Part shown: positions 28,213-36,285 of the stretch, piece after piece | How the letters are laid out: each line of letters starts with the position of its first letter | How positions within the stretch are numbered: position 1 is the first letter of the stretch | Origin: Candidatus Sulfotelmatobacter sp. | Lineage (GTDB): Bacteria; Acidobacteriota; Terriglobia; Terriglobales; Acidobacteriaceae | Reading direction: 5' to 3' | DNA: 64,000 nucleotides | Assembly: GCA_030041475.1 (NCBI GenBank) | Contig: JASHNU010000086.1 | Coordinates: 117,823-181,822 of the forward strand | Notes under the pieces: model-generated | What the model was told of the DNA's origin: nothing | Databases searched by the model: none | What the model saw: the letters and a program-made list of their open reading frames with translations, nothing else | Made by a program: the position numbers and the translations under genes

Positions 28213-28658
28213 TTCACGATCTCGCCGCGCACCGTGCCACCTTTCACGACCAGCCTGCCCACTGTCACCGGCAACCTGAACCTTCTCGGCCCCGCGCTCC
28301 CGGGATTGAAGTAGAGCACGGCCGCGCGCACTTCCTGCTTGGGAATGTGGCTATGTCCGGAGATCACGGCTGCGAATCCGGCGGCTTCGGGCTTCAGGTC
28401 GAGCTCGGCCAGATCGTGCAGCACATAGATGGAAATGCCGCCGACTTCCAGCACTTCCGTCTCCGGCAAACGGCGCGCCCAAGCGCCCTTATCCACGTTG
28501 CCGCGAATGGCCGTCACCGGCGCGACTTTCGCAAGCCGCTCCAGAATCTCAGCTGCGCCCACATCGCCCGCATGAATGATGCGCTCCGATCCGCGCAGCG
28601 CCTCGATCACCTCCGGGCGAAGCAGGCCATGCGTGTCGGAGATAACGCCGATGTGCAT
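28200..28658 (-). CDS. YfcE-like metallophosphoesterase
   Basis: A 152-residue calcineurin-like phosphoesterase of the YfcE/MJ0936 group, acting on phosphodiesters with two metal ions. ATG 28658 starts the first metal motif region (MHIGVISDTHG). GDVG, GNVD and GHSH, the other metal motifs, follow in order. The upstream in-frame Met at 28685 adds nine residues without family match. The last codons, ending IAD and the TGA, fall within a dispersed repeat, so the stop was probably provided by repeat insertion. Confidence 0.9.
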   Translation of the reverse strand: MHIGVISDTHGLLRPEVIEALRGSERIIHAGDVGAAEILERLAKVAPVTAIRGNVDKGAWARRLPETEVLEVGGISIYVLHDLAELDLKPEAAGFAAVISGHSHIPKQEVRAAVLYFNPGSAGPRRFRLPVTVGRLVVKGGTVRGEIVKIAD

Positions 28659-28705
28659 TGCAATGCTTTTGGGTTGGCTCGCCACTCAAGACTCGCGACT
28701 CAGGA

Positions 28706-29113
28706 CTATTTCGCAAACTTCCCCAGGCTTACCACGGCCCGCCCAACCGTGCCGCGTCCGATCTCTTGTGCGCGGTCGCGCGCTGTGACGTGCAGCGTGT
28801 AAAAGCGCCCATCGAACGAGTCCAGCACCGCTTCCGCCTTGATGGGCGCGCCGATCCGGCTGGCGGCGCGATGTTGAATGTTGATGGAAGTCCCGACCGT
28901 GATTTCGTCGCCTTCGCAGTAGGGCTGCAGCGCACGAAACGCGGCCGTCTCCATCAGCCGGATCATATCCGGCGTCGAATAAACCGGCGGCAACTTCGAA
29001 TCATGAGCTGTCAACGTGTGCTCGAATTCGACCGTTTCTTCGGCCTCGCCCCGCGCGCCAATGGGAATCTCTTTGGCCACGATTATTCCCCCTTTGGAAA
29101 GAAAATGAGCCAA
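28706..29113 (-). CDS. FlK-like hotdog-fold thioesterase
   Basis: A 135-residue hotdog-fold protein resembling fluoroacetyl-CoA thioesterase FlK and its wider family. The catalytic positions of FlK appear conserved: Thr in VYSTPDM, Glu in RLMETAAF and His in INIQHRAAS. Most relatives act on other acyl-CoAs, so this is a general small acyl-CoA hydrolase with unknown substrate. The start may instead be the GTG eleven codons in. It lies between the phosphodiesterase and the CADD-like gene on the same strand. Confidence 0.82.
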   Translation of the reverse strand: MAHFLSKGGIIVAKEIPIGARGEAEETVEFEHTLTAHDSKLPPVYSTPDMIRLMETAAFRALQPYCEGDEITVGTSINIQHRAASRIGAPIKAEAVLDSFDGRFYTLHVTARDRAQEIGRGTVGRAVVSLGKFAK

Positions 29114-29159
29114 CGATTCTATCGAATCGTCGGCTCGATCTCCCCATGATCGCGGAGCC

Positions 29160-29864
29160 TTACGCAGCCGCCACGGCTACACGTCTTGCCTGGATGCCGT
29201 CCAGCGCCTGCCACAGCATGCGGGCGGCGTTCTCGGCTGCGTTCAGTGCCGCTTCGGCGGTTTCCGGCTTCTCGGCGATGCGTTTCTCCAGTTGGCTGCG
29301 CCACACGCGCGAGTGATACATGTCGGCCGATGCATGCATGGCAAAGTATCCACAGGTTTTGTCGTCGGCGCCGTAGGTTTCGCGCAGTCCGCGTTCTTTT
29401 TCCCGCGCGATGCGCGGCACCTGCGATTCGTACGCGTAAAATGCGGCCAGCGCCTCCTCGGGCGTGCCTTCGCTGGCCACGCGGTGGAAATGCTTGATCA
29501 GTTGCCGAACCTCCGGCACGGGATTGTGCCACTCCAGATTGCGGGTCGAGCCCATGCCCTCGGCAAAGTCGAGCCACAACTCCGAATGCGGAACCGCACC
29601 CATTCCCGAACGCCCCTCGACGCCTTTTTCATCGCACAAGTTCGCCAGCACGGCGCGGCGCAACTCGCCTTCTTCCAGCCGCAGGCCAAGCGCCGCCAGA
29701 TAGGAGGGGAACGCCACCACATGGTGGTAGTAATCCTGCGCGTACGCGCGCAATTCTGCGCGAGACAGCCGCCCCGCAGCCCAAGCCTGGTAGAAAGGAT
29801 GGCAGAGGAGGTCATACCTCGCGATGCGGGTTTCCAGTTGCTCCACGAACCTGGCGGTGTTCAT
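29160..29864 (-). CDS. CADD-like TenA/PqqC-fold protein, candidate p-aminobenzoate synthase
   Basis: A 234-residue all-helical protein of the CADD family (Chlamydia protein associating with death domains). CADD makes p-aminobenzoate for folate by consuming its own Tyr and Lys at a two-metal site. The ligand set is visible: Glu79 or Glu83, His93, Glu146, His177, Asp181 and His184, the last three spaced as in CADD. Tyr25 (HPFYQAW) and Lys156 (REKERGL) are placed like the sacrificial Tyr27 and Lys152. If functional, the organism may lack pabA/pabB/pabC. Plain heme-oxygenase-like TenA function is the alternative. Confidence 0.8.
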   Translation of the reverse strand: MNTARFVEQLETRIARYDLLCHPFYQAWAAGRLSRAELRAYAQDYYHHVVAFPSYLAALGLRLEEGELRRAVLANLCDEKGVEGRSGMGAVPHSELWLDFAEGMGSTRNLEWHNPVPEVRQLIKHFHRVASEGTPEEALAAFYAYESQVPRIAREKERGLRETYGADDKTCGYFAMHASADMYHSRVWRSQLEKRIAEKPETAEAALNAAENAARMLWQALDGIQARRVAVAAA

Positions 29865-30178
29865 GATTCCTCCTGGATTCGAGTGAAGATGGACACGGAT
29901 GAAAACGCTCCACTATAAAGCCGGGGCCACGAATCGGCCTGTGATGGCGGTCACTACCGCTGGCAAGTTGCTAGAATGAAAGAGGAAACAGTGGCAGATT
30001 TCTTATCTGGGTTTCGCTTGTCAGCGGTGGAGTTTACGGAGAGATTTGACGTTGAGGCGTTTGCGCGGCCCGTTCGACAGCCTCGCCTCGCTCGCCTGCT
30101 CAGGGCAGGAGAACGGGCGCAGCGGGAGCCCGGATGCGAAATCCTGAGCGGAGCGAGGGACCTAGCCGAGCAGAAAAA
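29865..30178. other. 314-base gap before mnmG
   Basis: No supported gene. Open frames here are short and lack family features. The right end (30134-30178) is a type A repeat that reaches the mnmG start codon. About 30060-30130 is GC-rich and partly palindromic, probably another repeat. It should hold the mnmG promoter. Confidence 0.5.
30134..30178. repeat. Type A repeat abutting the mnmG start
   Basis: AATCCTGAGCGGAGCGAGGG and the following ACCT match the body of the CHPERSE-type element. It would encode [12 protein letters not shown] if read, making a false N-terminal extension of MnmG. Confidence 0.65.
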
Positions 30179-32269
30179 ATGCAGTACACGGAAAAATTCG
30201 ATGCCGTGGTAGTGGGCGCCGGCCATGCCGGATGCGAGGCCGCGATGGCCGCCGCGCGCATGGGCCTGAAGACCGCGCTTTACACGCTCAACGTCGACCT
30301 GATCGCGCAGATGTCGTGCAACCCTGCGGTCGGCGGCATCGCCAAGGGACACCTTGTGCGCGAAGTCGACGCCCTAGGCGGCATCATGGGCGAAGTGACC
30401 GACGCGGTCGGCATCCAGTTCCGCCTGCTGAATACTTCGCGCGGCCCGGCGGTGTGGTCGCCGCGCGCGCAATGCGACAAACAGGCGTACCGCCTGAAGA
30501 TGCGCGAAGTGCTTGAGTCGCAGCCGAATCTGAAAATCAAGCAGGCTGAGGTTGCGGATCTGATCGTTAGCAAAGTACCGAGTACCGAGTATCGAGTACC
30601 GAGCGCCACGGAGAACTCGGTACTCGGTACTCGCAGCTCGGTACTGGGTATAAAACTTCGCGACGGCCGCACTGTCGGGGCGCAAACTGTCGTCATCACC
30701 ACCGGGACATTTCTCAATGGCCTGATTCACTGCGGCGAGCAGCAATATCCCGCCGGGCGCTCGGGCGAACCCAATGCGGTTTTGCTCGGCGAGGCGCTCA
30801 AAAAGCTCGGCCTGCGCGGATGCCGCCTCAAGACCGGCACGCCGCCGCGTCTCGACGGACGCTCCATCGATTGGTCGCGCTTTCCCTTACAGCCCGGCGA
30901 TGATGATCCCACTCCGTTTTCTTTTCGCACCAGGCGCGTGGCGCATCACGATTCGCAAGTGCCGTGCTACATCGCCTGGACCACCGCCGAGACGCATCGC
31001 ATCATCCGCGAAAACGTGCACCGGTCGCCCATGTACAGCGGACAGATTCAATCGATCGGCCCGCGCTACTGCCCTTCGATCGAAGACAAGATTGTCAAGT
31101 TTCCCGACAAGGAAACGCACCAGCTCTTCCTTGAGCCGGAAGGTCTGAACACGCACGAAATCTACGTCAACGGCATGAGCACATCGCTGCCGGTCGAAGT
31201 GCAGCTTGCGATTCTCAAGTCGATTCCAGGACTGGAGAGCGCCGAAATGCTGCGGCCCGGTTATGCAATCGAATATGACTCGATCGATCCGACCGAACTG
31301 GAGCGCACGCTCGAAACGCGCAAGATTGCCGGCCTGTTCCTGGCTGGCCAGATCAACGGGACTTCAGGTTATGAGGAAGCCGCCTGTCAGGGACTGATGG
31401 CTGGCATCAACGCCGCACTGCAGGTGAAGCGCGAGCCGCCACTGATTCTCGATCGCACCGAAGCCTACACGGCGATCCTGATCGACGACTTGATTTCGAA
31501 GGGCACGAACGAGCCCTACCGCATGTTCACGTCGCGCGCGGAGTTTAGACTGCATCTCCGCATTGACAACGCCGACCGCAGACTGACTCCGCACGGCCGC
31601 CGTGTCGGACTGATTTCGGACGAAGCGTGGGCCGATTTCCAGGCGAAGCAGGAACGATTGGAGAAGATGAAGAAGCTGCTCGAATCTACCCGCCTGACGC
31701 CCGATTTGCTCTCACTGTTCGCGCCTGAAAAAGAAAATTGTCATCCCGAGCGCAGTGAGGCGCAGCCGAACGCTGTCGAGGGACCTGCTGTTTTCCAGAC
31801 ATCTGCAATCGGCCAGTCTCTCGGCCAATTCCTCAAGCGCCCTGAAGTCACGATCGAGCAACTTGCCCCAATTCTGCGCGAAGTCGCTCCCGAATTCTTT
31901 TCATCTGTCATCCGGAGCGAAGCACGAGTCGAGTCTGGTGCGCAGTCGAGAGACCTTGGGCGATCTTCGGCGGTGCGCAACCAGCTCAAGTCCGTCGAGA
32001 CCGAAATCAAGTACGAAGGCTACCTTGTGCAGCAGCAGCGCGCCATGGATCGACTGAAAAAAGCCGAGCAGCACGCCATCCCGGAGTGGTTCGACTACCG
32101 CTCGGTCAGCGGCCTGTCGCGCGAGATGCAGGAAAAGCTCACGAAAATTCAGCCGCGCACCATCGGCCAGGCCTCGCGCATTCCCGGCGTCACGCCCGCG
32201 GCCGTGTCGCTGGTGAACGTATATATCGAAATTCAGGCCCGCAAACGAGAACAGGCACCCGCCTTCTAG
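30179..32269 (+). CDS. mnmG: tRNA uridine-5-carboxymethylaminomethyl modification enzyme MnmG, with three in-frame inserts
   Basis: A 696-residue MnmG (GidA), the FAD enzyme that works with MnmE on wobble uridine 34 of tRNAs. ATG 30179 starts just before the FAD motif [10 protein letters not shown]. Family blocks [38 protein letters not shown] and the C-terminal EIKYEGYL are intact. E. coli MnmG has 629 residues. The excess is explained by three inserts: residues about 132-158 (type E inverted repeat), 520-541 (type A, reads CHPERSEAQ) and 576-596 (type A in another frame). All keep the frame and fall between conserved blocks. ruvA follows after 16 bases. Confidence 0.95.
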   Translation: MQYTEKFDAVVVGAGHAGCEAAMAAARMGLKTALYTLNVDLIAQMSCNPAVGGIAKGHLVREVDALGGIMGEVTDAVGIQFRLLNTSRGPAVWSPRAQCDKQAYRLKMREVLESQPNLKIKQAEVADLIVSKVPSTEYRVPSATENSVLGTRSSVLGIKLRDGRTVGAQTVVITTGTFLNGLIHCGEQQYPAGRSGEPNAVLLGEALKKLGLRGCRLKTGTPPRLDGRSIDWSRFPLQPGDDDPTPFSFRTRRVAHHDSQVPCYIAWTTAETHRIIRENVHRSPMYSGQIQSIGPRYCPSIEDKIVKFPDKETHQLFLEPEGLNTHEIYVNGMSTSLPVEVQLAILKSIPGLESAEMLRPGYAIEYDSIDPTELERTLETRKIAGLFLAGQINGTSGYEEAACQGLMAGINAALQVKREPPLILDRTEAYTAILIDDLISKGTNEPYRMFTSRAEFRLHLRIDNADRRLTPHGRRVGLISDEAWADFQAKQERLEKMKKLLESTRLTPDLLSLFAPEKENCHPERSEAQPNAVEGPAVFQTSAIGQSLGQFLKRPEVTIEQLAPILREVAPEFFSSVIRSEARVESGAQSRDLGRSSAVRNQLKSVETEIKYEGYLVQQQRAMDRLKKAEQHAIPEWFDYRSVSGLSREMQEKLTKIQPRTIGQASRIPGVTPAAVSLVNVYIEIQARKREQAPAF
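30573..30650. repeat. Inverted repeat type E inserted in frame in mnmG
   Basis: Left arm made of AGTACCGAGTACCGAGT units (30574-30603), right arm the complement with CTCGGTACTCGGTACTCG (30616-30645). It can fold into a long hairpin and encodes Val/Pro/Ser/Thr-rich residues between the LIV and GIKLRDGR segments of MnmG. Confidence 0.75.
31738..31800. repeat. Type A (CHPERSE) repeat inserted in frame in mnmG, copy 1
   Basis: Begins TTGTCATCCCGAGCGCAGTG and ends with a TCGAGGGACCTGC tail. Encodes [18 protein letters not shown] within MnmG. Confidence 0.8.
31905..31965. repeat. Type A repeat inserted in frame in mnmG, copy 2
   Basis: CTGTCATCCGGAGCGAAGC with a GCAGTCGAGAGACCT tail, a relative of copy 1 but read in a different frame ([11 protein letters not shown]). 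Confidence 0.75.
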
Positions 32270-32285
32270 CTACAATGTCCTCCGT

Positions 32286-32876
32286 ATGATTGCCCACCTG
32301 CGCGGAAAATTGCTGGTCAAGCATCCCAACCAGGCGATCGTCGAAACCGGCGGCGTTGGCTACGATGTGACCATCAGCGTGCCCACGTTCTCCGATCTGC
32401 CCGCCGCCGGCGCCGAAGTCGCGCTGCACATCCACACGCACGTGCGCGACGATGCGATTGCGTTGTATGGATTTCTGCGCCCGTCAGAAAAAGGGCTGTT
32501 CGAGAAGTTGATCACCGTGAGCGGCATCGGGCCGACGCTGGCCATTAAGATCCTAAGCGGCGTGGCGGCCGAGGAAATGGTTAGCGCGATTCGCGGCAAC
32601 GACCTGGCGCGCCTCACACGCATCCCCGGTATCGGCAAAAAGACTGCCGAGCGCATGGTCCTCGAACTGCGCGACAAACTCCCCGAAGCTGGGCCAGCCA
32701 CGGCGCCTGCCATTCCCGCGATGAGCGCGACCGAGGAAGACGTGCTCTCGGCGCTGCTGAATCTCGGTTATCAGCGCGGTGCCGCGGAGAAGGCGCTGGC
32801 AGTCGCAACCAAGAACGGCAAGAGTGGATCATTCGATGCGCTGTTCCGCGAAGCGTTGGGGGCATTGTCGAAATAG
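32286..32876 (+). CDS. ruvA: Holliday junction branch migration protein RuvA
   Basis: A 196-residue RuvA that binds Holliday junctions and recruits RuvB. The OB-fold N-terminal domain starts MIAHLRGKLL. Two helix-hairpin-helix motifs follow (VSGIGPTLAIKIL and IPGIGKKTAERM), then a flexible linker and the RuvB-contact domain III near residues 150-196. It is 16 bases downstream of mnmG. ruvB and ruvC are not present here. Confidence 0.96.
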   Translation: MIAHLRGKLLVKHPNQAIVETGGVGYDVTISVPTFSDLPAAGAEVALHIHTHVRDDAIALYGFLRPSEKGLFEKLITVSGIGPTLAIKILSGVAAEEMVSAIRGNDLARLTRIPGIGKKTAERMVLELRDKLPEAGPATAPAIPAMSATEEDVLSALLNLGYQRGAAEKALAVATKNGKSGSFDALFREALGALSK

Positions 32877-32886
32877 AAAGTGGGGA

Positions 32887-33441
32887 TCAGTGCTTATGCT
32901 TGCCGATTTGACTCTCGGATAGACGAAAATTTCTAAGCACCAGCTGAACGATGGGGTGAGGCCATGACTCAAAGTCACTCAGTCCTGCTTCGATTGGAAG
33001 GATGCTGGTCTTAAGTATCCCTTGTTTGCCAGGGACGGTCATAAGCCCGTCGACTTGAAGTCTCTGTTTGAGCCGATTCTGGATCGTGAGCATCGTCATC
33101 ACCGGTTCGAGTTTCTTCGGCTGCTCGAAACTGAACCAGACGTCTGCTTTCTTGATGTCGGGCTGGTAGGTCACATCAGCAGCGCCATCACTCCGCGTGT
33201 TCAGGCTCACGCCGAAGCTCTCACCGACAAACAAATAGACGTCGTTGTCTGAAACGTAGGGTATGGGCTTTTCGTAGCGCTCCTCGTAGTAGTGACTCTT
33301 GTCTACACGAACATGCAACGTGAACGGCTCACGAAAAACGCGGGAGTCCTGGGACGGTATGGCGGAAGGTGGCACATCTTGGGTCGGCGAGCCCTGTAGG
33401 GTGAGGCTGAGAGCGATTACGACCCAAAGCGCCGAATTCAT
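32887..33441 (-). CDS. Hypothetical exported protein
   Basis: A 184-residue protein with a signal peptide (ALWVVIALSLTLQG) and no recognised domain. The mature part is soluble, with RVDKSHYYEERYEKPIPYVS and a Trp-containing central strand region. It converges on ruvA (10 bases between stops) and starts 15 bases after the mnmE stop, so it may be co-transcribed with mnmE. A periplasmic or lipid-facing role is only a guess. Confidence 0.65.
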   Translation of the reverse strand: MNSALWVVIALSLTLQGSPTQDVPPSAIPSQDSRVFREPFTLHVRVDKSHYYEERYEKPIPYVSDNDVYLFVGESFGVSLNTRSDGAADVTYQPDIKKADVWFSFEQPKKLEPVMTMLTIQNRLKQRLQVDGLMTVPGKQGILKTSILPIEAGLSDFESWPHPIVQLVLRNFRLSESQIGKHKH

Positions 33442-33456
33442 AATGCAGCAATGCTA

Positions 33457-34899
33457 CTACTTCCCGATGCAGAACGTGCTGAAGATCAGATTCAGAATAT
33501 CGTCGGTCGTGGTCGCGCCCGTGATCGCGTCGAGCGGGCGCAGCGCGTTGTAGAGATCGAGCAGCAGCATTTCGTGCGGAATTTTGCCGGCGACCGCCGT
33601 TTGCGCCGCGCTGAGCGCGGCGAGCGAGTCGCGAATCAGGCCCTCGTGGCGAACGTTGGTCAGAAATCCGGATTCGATCTGTGTGCCAGCTTCTCCGCCC
33701 ACGTGCCTCAAGATTTCCGTGCGCAGCTCGGCAATGCCTTCACCTGTTAGTGCAGATGTGAAGACTGAAACGTGGCTGCCCCACCCTTGTCGCGCATTTT
33801 GCGACAGGGTGGGCACCTTCTCTATCCGAAGGTCGCACTTGTTTTCCACCACGATCGCGGCGCCTCGGATCGCTTGGGCGATCAACTCTTCGTCTTCCTT
33901 TGTTTGCGCCTGCGATGCATCGAGCACCACCAGGACAAGGTCAGCGTCGGCGAGAGCCTCCATCGATTTGCGGACGCCGATCGACTCCGCCTCGTCGAGT
34001 GCGTGGCGAATGCCCGCCGTGTCCACCAGTTTGACCGGGATGCCTTCGATGGCGACCGTTTCCGTCACCAGATCGCGCGTGGTGCCGGGAGTCGCGGTCA
34101 CGATGGCACGTTCGCGCTCCACCAGCCGGTTGAACAGGCTCGACTTGCCCACGTTAGGCCTGCCAACGATCGCGAGCGTAAGGCCTTCATGCACAATCTT
34201 GCCGTAGGCGAAGCTAGCAGCCAGCTGCTCGAGCGGGGCGCGAACCTGGGCGATGTGATCGAGAATCACGGCGTCGGGCAGCACGGATACATCGTCTTCC
34301 GCGAAGTCAATTCCTGCTTCGAGGATCGCGATCAACTCAACCAGCTTCTGCTTGATCGGCTGCAGCCGCCGCGAGAGCGCGCCTTCCAACTGCTGCGCCG
34401 CCACCTTCGCCTGATACAGAGTCTGTGAGTCAATCAGGTCGCGTACGGCTTCCGCCTGCGTCAGGTCAATCCGCCCGTTGAGGAACGCGCGCATGGTGAA
34501 CTCGCCCGGCTCGGCCAGGCGTGCGCCCGCGGCTACGCACAGTTCAACAATATGGCGCAGCACAACCGGAGAGCCGTGCGCGGAAATTTCAACGATGTCG
34601 TCGGTAGTGTAGGAGTGCGGCTTGGCGAAGTACGTGACGACGACCTCGTCGATCTTCTCTGTTTGTGTAGGGACGGACGCATTCGTCCGTCCAGCCGAGC
34701 GCGGCGAGGCTGTCTCCCGCGGCTCAAGCAGCTCCCCGAACACGGCCCTCCCCGGCTCCAACTCGTGCTTCAGCCGCAACATGGGTAAGGCGATCCTGCG
34801 TGCATCCGGGCCGGACAGCCGCACCACGCCGATGCCGCCACGCCCCGGCGCGGTTGCGACGGCGACAATGGTGTCGTCCAGATTTGGCCCAAGGTTCAC
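33457..34899 (-). CDS. mnmE: tRNA modification GTPase MnmE, with two in-frame inserts
   Basis: A 480-residue MnmE (TrmE), the GTPase partner of MnmG in wobble uridine modification. The N-terminal tetrahydrofolate-binding domain ([21 protein letters not shown]), the helical domain, the G domain with [12 protein letters not shown] and DTAG, and the C-terminal FCIGK with the essential Cys are all present. E. coli MnmE has 454 residues. The surplus comes from inserts at residues 61-81 (type C hairpin) and about 361-375 (type D hairpin, replacing the loop before the SALTGEGI motif). mnmG lies 1.2 kb away on the other strand. Confidence 0.95.
   Translation of the reverse strand: MNLGPNLDDTIVAVATAPGRGGIGVVRLSGPDARRIALPMLRLKHELEPGRAVFGELLEPRETASPRSAGRTNASVPTQTEKIDEVVVTYFAKPHSYTTDDIVEISAHGSPVVLRHIVELCVAAGARLAEPGEFTMRAFLNGRIDLTQAEAVRDLIDSQTLYQAKVAAQQLEGALSRRLQPIKQKLVELIAILEAGIDFAEDDVSVLPDAVILDHIAQVRAPLEQLAASFAYGKIVHEGLTLAIVGRPNVGKSSLFNRLVERERAIVTATPGTTRDLVTETVAIEGIPVKLVDTAGIRHALDEAESIGVRKSMEALADADLVLVVLDASQAQTKEDEELIAQAIRGAAIVVENKCDLRIEKVPTLSQNARQGWGSHVSVFTSALTGEGIAELRTEILRHVGGEAGTQIESGFLTNVRHEGLIRDSLAALSAAQTAVAGKIPHEMLLLDLYNALRPLDAITGATTTDDILNLIFSTFCIGK
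33779..33815. repeat. Palindromic repeat type D inserted in frame in mnmE
   Basis: CCCACCCT and AGGGTGGG arms, with inner TCGC/GCGA pairing, around a T-rich loop. It encodes [13 protein letters not shown] in MnmE. It is related to the intergenic palindrome at 11069-11103. Confidence 0.75.
34660..34720. repeat. Palindromic repeat type C inserted in frame in mnmE
   Basis: Perfect GGACGGACG/CGTCCGTCC stem (34671-34692) with CATT loop, followed by AGCCGAGCG. A diverged copy lies between genes at 53285-53330. In MnmE it encodes [12 protein letters not shown]. Confidence 0.75.
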
Positions 34900-34938
34900 G
34901 CGCCGATTGTAAACTGACTAGTCGCTAGCAATTCGCGT

Positions 34939-34978
34939 TGTCATTCCGAGGAGCGAAATGACGAGGAACCTGCTTTTC
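34939..34978. repeat. Type A repeat, intergenic copy upstream of mnmE
   Basis: TGTCATTCCGAGGAGCGAAA, then GACGAGGAACCTGC, in the divergent gap between mnmE and the carbonic anhydrase gene. Confidence 0.65.
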
Positions 34979-35047
34979 CGCCGGCAACGCCACTGCAGAT
35001 GAGGTTCCATAAGATTCAATATTCGACCACCGACCCAGGAGCCAACC

Positions 35048-35545
35048 TTGTCCGTCGCCGATGAACTTCTAAGAGCCAACGAAGAATTCGCCCGCAACTT
35101 CACGCTGGGCGAACTGTCCGTGCGCCCCAAGCGGCAGGTCGCCGTGCTCGCCTGCATGGACTCGCGCATCCTGTTCGAGCACTGCCTCGGCCTCAAGCCC
35201 GGCGACGCGCACATGATCCGCAACGCCGGCGGCATCGCCACCGAAGACGCGCTGCGCTCGCTGATCGTGTCGCATCATCTGCTCGACACGCAGGAGTTCA
35301 TCATCATCAACCACACCGACTGTGGCCTGCTGCGGGTGAAGGAATACGAACTACGTTCGCGCCTGGCCGAGAAAATGGGGACGGTCGCCAGCGAACCCGC
35401 GCACTTCTACGCCTTCGACGATCTCGAAGCGAACGTGCGGCAGCAGGTGCATCGCGTGAAGTCGCACCCATGGATTCCGAAGCCCATTCCGGTGCGGGGA
35501 TTTGTTTACGATGTGAAGACAGGAAGATTGAAAGAAGTAAAGTGA
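35048..35545 (+). CDS. Beta-class carbonic anhydrase
   Basis: A 165-residue beta-carbonic anhydrase that interconverts CO2 and bicarbonate. Zinc ligands Cys36 and Asp38 (CMDSR, with Arg40) and His89/Cys92 (HTDCG) are in place. The start is TTG 35048, with an AGGAG ribosome site nine bases upstream; no ATG or GTG fits. At this length it is of the short, mycobacterial Rv1284-like type. It is divergent from mnmE. Confidence 0.92.
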   Translation: MSVADELLRANEEFARNFTLGELSVRPKRQVAVLACMDSRILFEHCLGLKPGDAHMIRNAGGIATEDALRSLIVSHHLLDTQEFIIINHTDCGLLRVKEYELRSRLAEKMGTVASEPAHFYAFDDLEANVRQQVHRVKSHPWIPKPIPVRGFVYDVKTGRLKEVK

Positions 35546-35562
35546 GCAACTGGCGAGGAATC

Positions 35563-36204
35563 CTAGTTGCGAACCGGATTTACAGCCCACCCTTTGGGCG
35601 CTTCGGTCTCGAAAATCCGACTTTTCTCCACTGGCATCTTTTTGAACTCGGCACCGTTAGATGTGCCCAACAGGCATACCAGAGTCCCTCGATCCGTCAA
35701 CCGGCAACGGTAATGATGTTCTTCGTAAACCTCACCGCCAAAATAAACCTCGGGGAATTCGACGCCACCCTCATCGTTAGGCTTCATTCTCTCCGTTTGG
35801 GGGCCTGCCATGCCAACCGCATGCAGTTCGAGTGAATAGCCGTTAGCAATTAACACAAACTCTAGCTTGTTCTGCTGTGTTACGCCTGAGCAGTTCAGGC
35901 TTATCGGGAAATCCACCGGCCCATCGTGGATGTCACCAATTTCCACCCAACTCCCCGTCATTTCGGACGCGAGCGGCCGACGGCCCTTTTCGTAGGAAGC
36001 AGTCATTTCCTTAAGCGACCTCGGTTGGTCAGCACAGGGCGAATTCTGGGCGACGTAACCTCCTTGTTCCTCTCCCAAGGAAGAAACACGCGGGGCGGTG
36101 CTCTGAGCTTGCGCAAGGCCGGCTGGTGCGGCGAGCAGGGTGGCAATGCGCAAAACCGCGATCGGAAGGATGGGCAAGAGGGGAAGGATGCGCATGGTGG
36201 CCAT
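35563..36204 (-). CDS. Hypothetical exported protein
   Basis: About 213 residues from ATG 36204 (36195 is equally possible). The N-terminus is a signal peptide (LPLLPILPIAVLRIATLLAA, then APAGLAQA). No known domain was recognised. A conserved-looking centre holds SWVEIGDIHDGPVD and two Cys that could pair. The longer frame to 36282 reads through a palindromic repeat and is not used. It converges with the carbonic anhydrase gene, with 17 bases between. Confidence 0.6.
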   Translation of the reverse strand: MATMRILPLLPILPIAVLRIATLLAAPAGLAQAQSTAPRVSSLGEEQGGYVAQNSPCADQPRSLKEMTASYEKGRRPLASEMTGSWVEIGDIHDGPVDFPISLNCSGVTQQNKLEFVLIANGYSLELHAVGMAGPQTERMKPNDEGGVEFPEVYFGGEVYEEHHYRCRLTDRGTLVCLLGTSNGAEFKKMPVEKSRIFETEAPKGWAVNPVRN

Positions 36205-36224
36205 TCTGCGCGATAAGCTGCCAT

Positions 36225-36285
36225 TCTCGAAGAGTACCGAAGTACTCGCGCGCGTTCGCGCGGGCATGAGTGCCCGCACCACACT
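36225..36285. repeat. Palindromic repeat type G between two exported-protein genes
   Basis: Contains GCGGGCA/TGCCCGC (36260-36277) with loop TGAG plus a CGCGCG-rich flank. Similar in style to the other hairpin repeats but with no second copy in the window. Confidence 0.45.

Noticed and set aside
30134..30178. N-terminal extension of MnmG
   Set aside because: The extra codons are a type A intergenic repeat; family starts fit ATG 30179.
29954..30352. Minus-strand frame before mnmG
   Set aside because: Overlaps the mnmG start and the repeat; no protein-like features.
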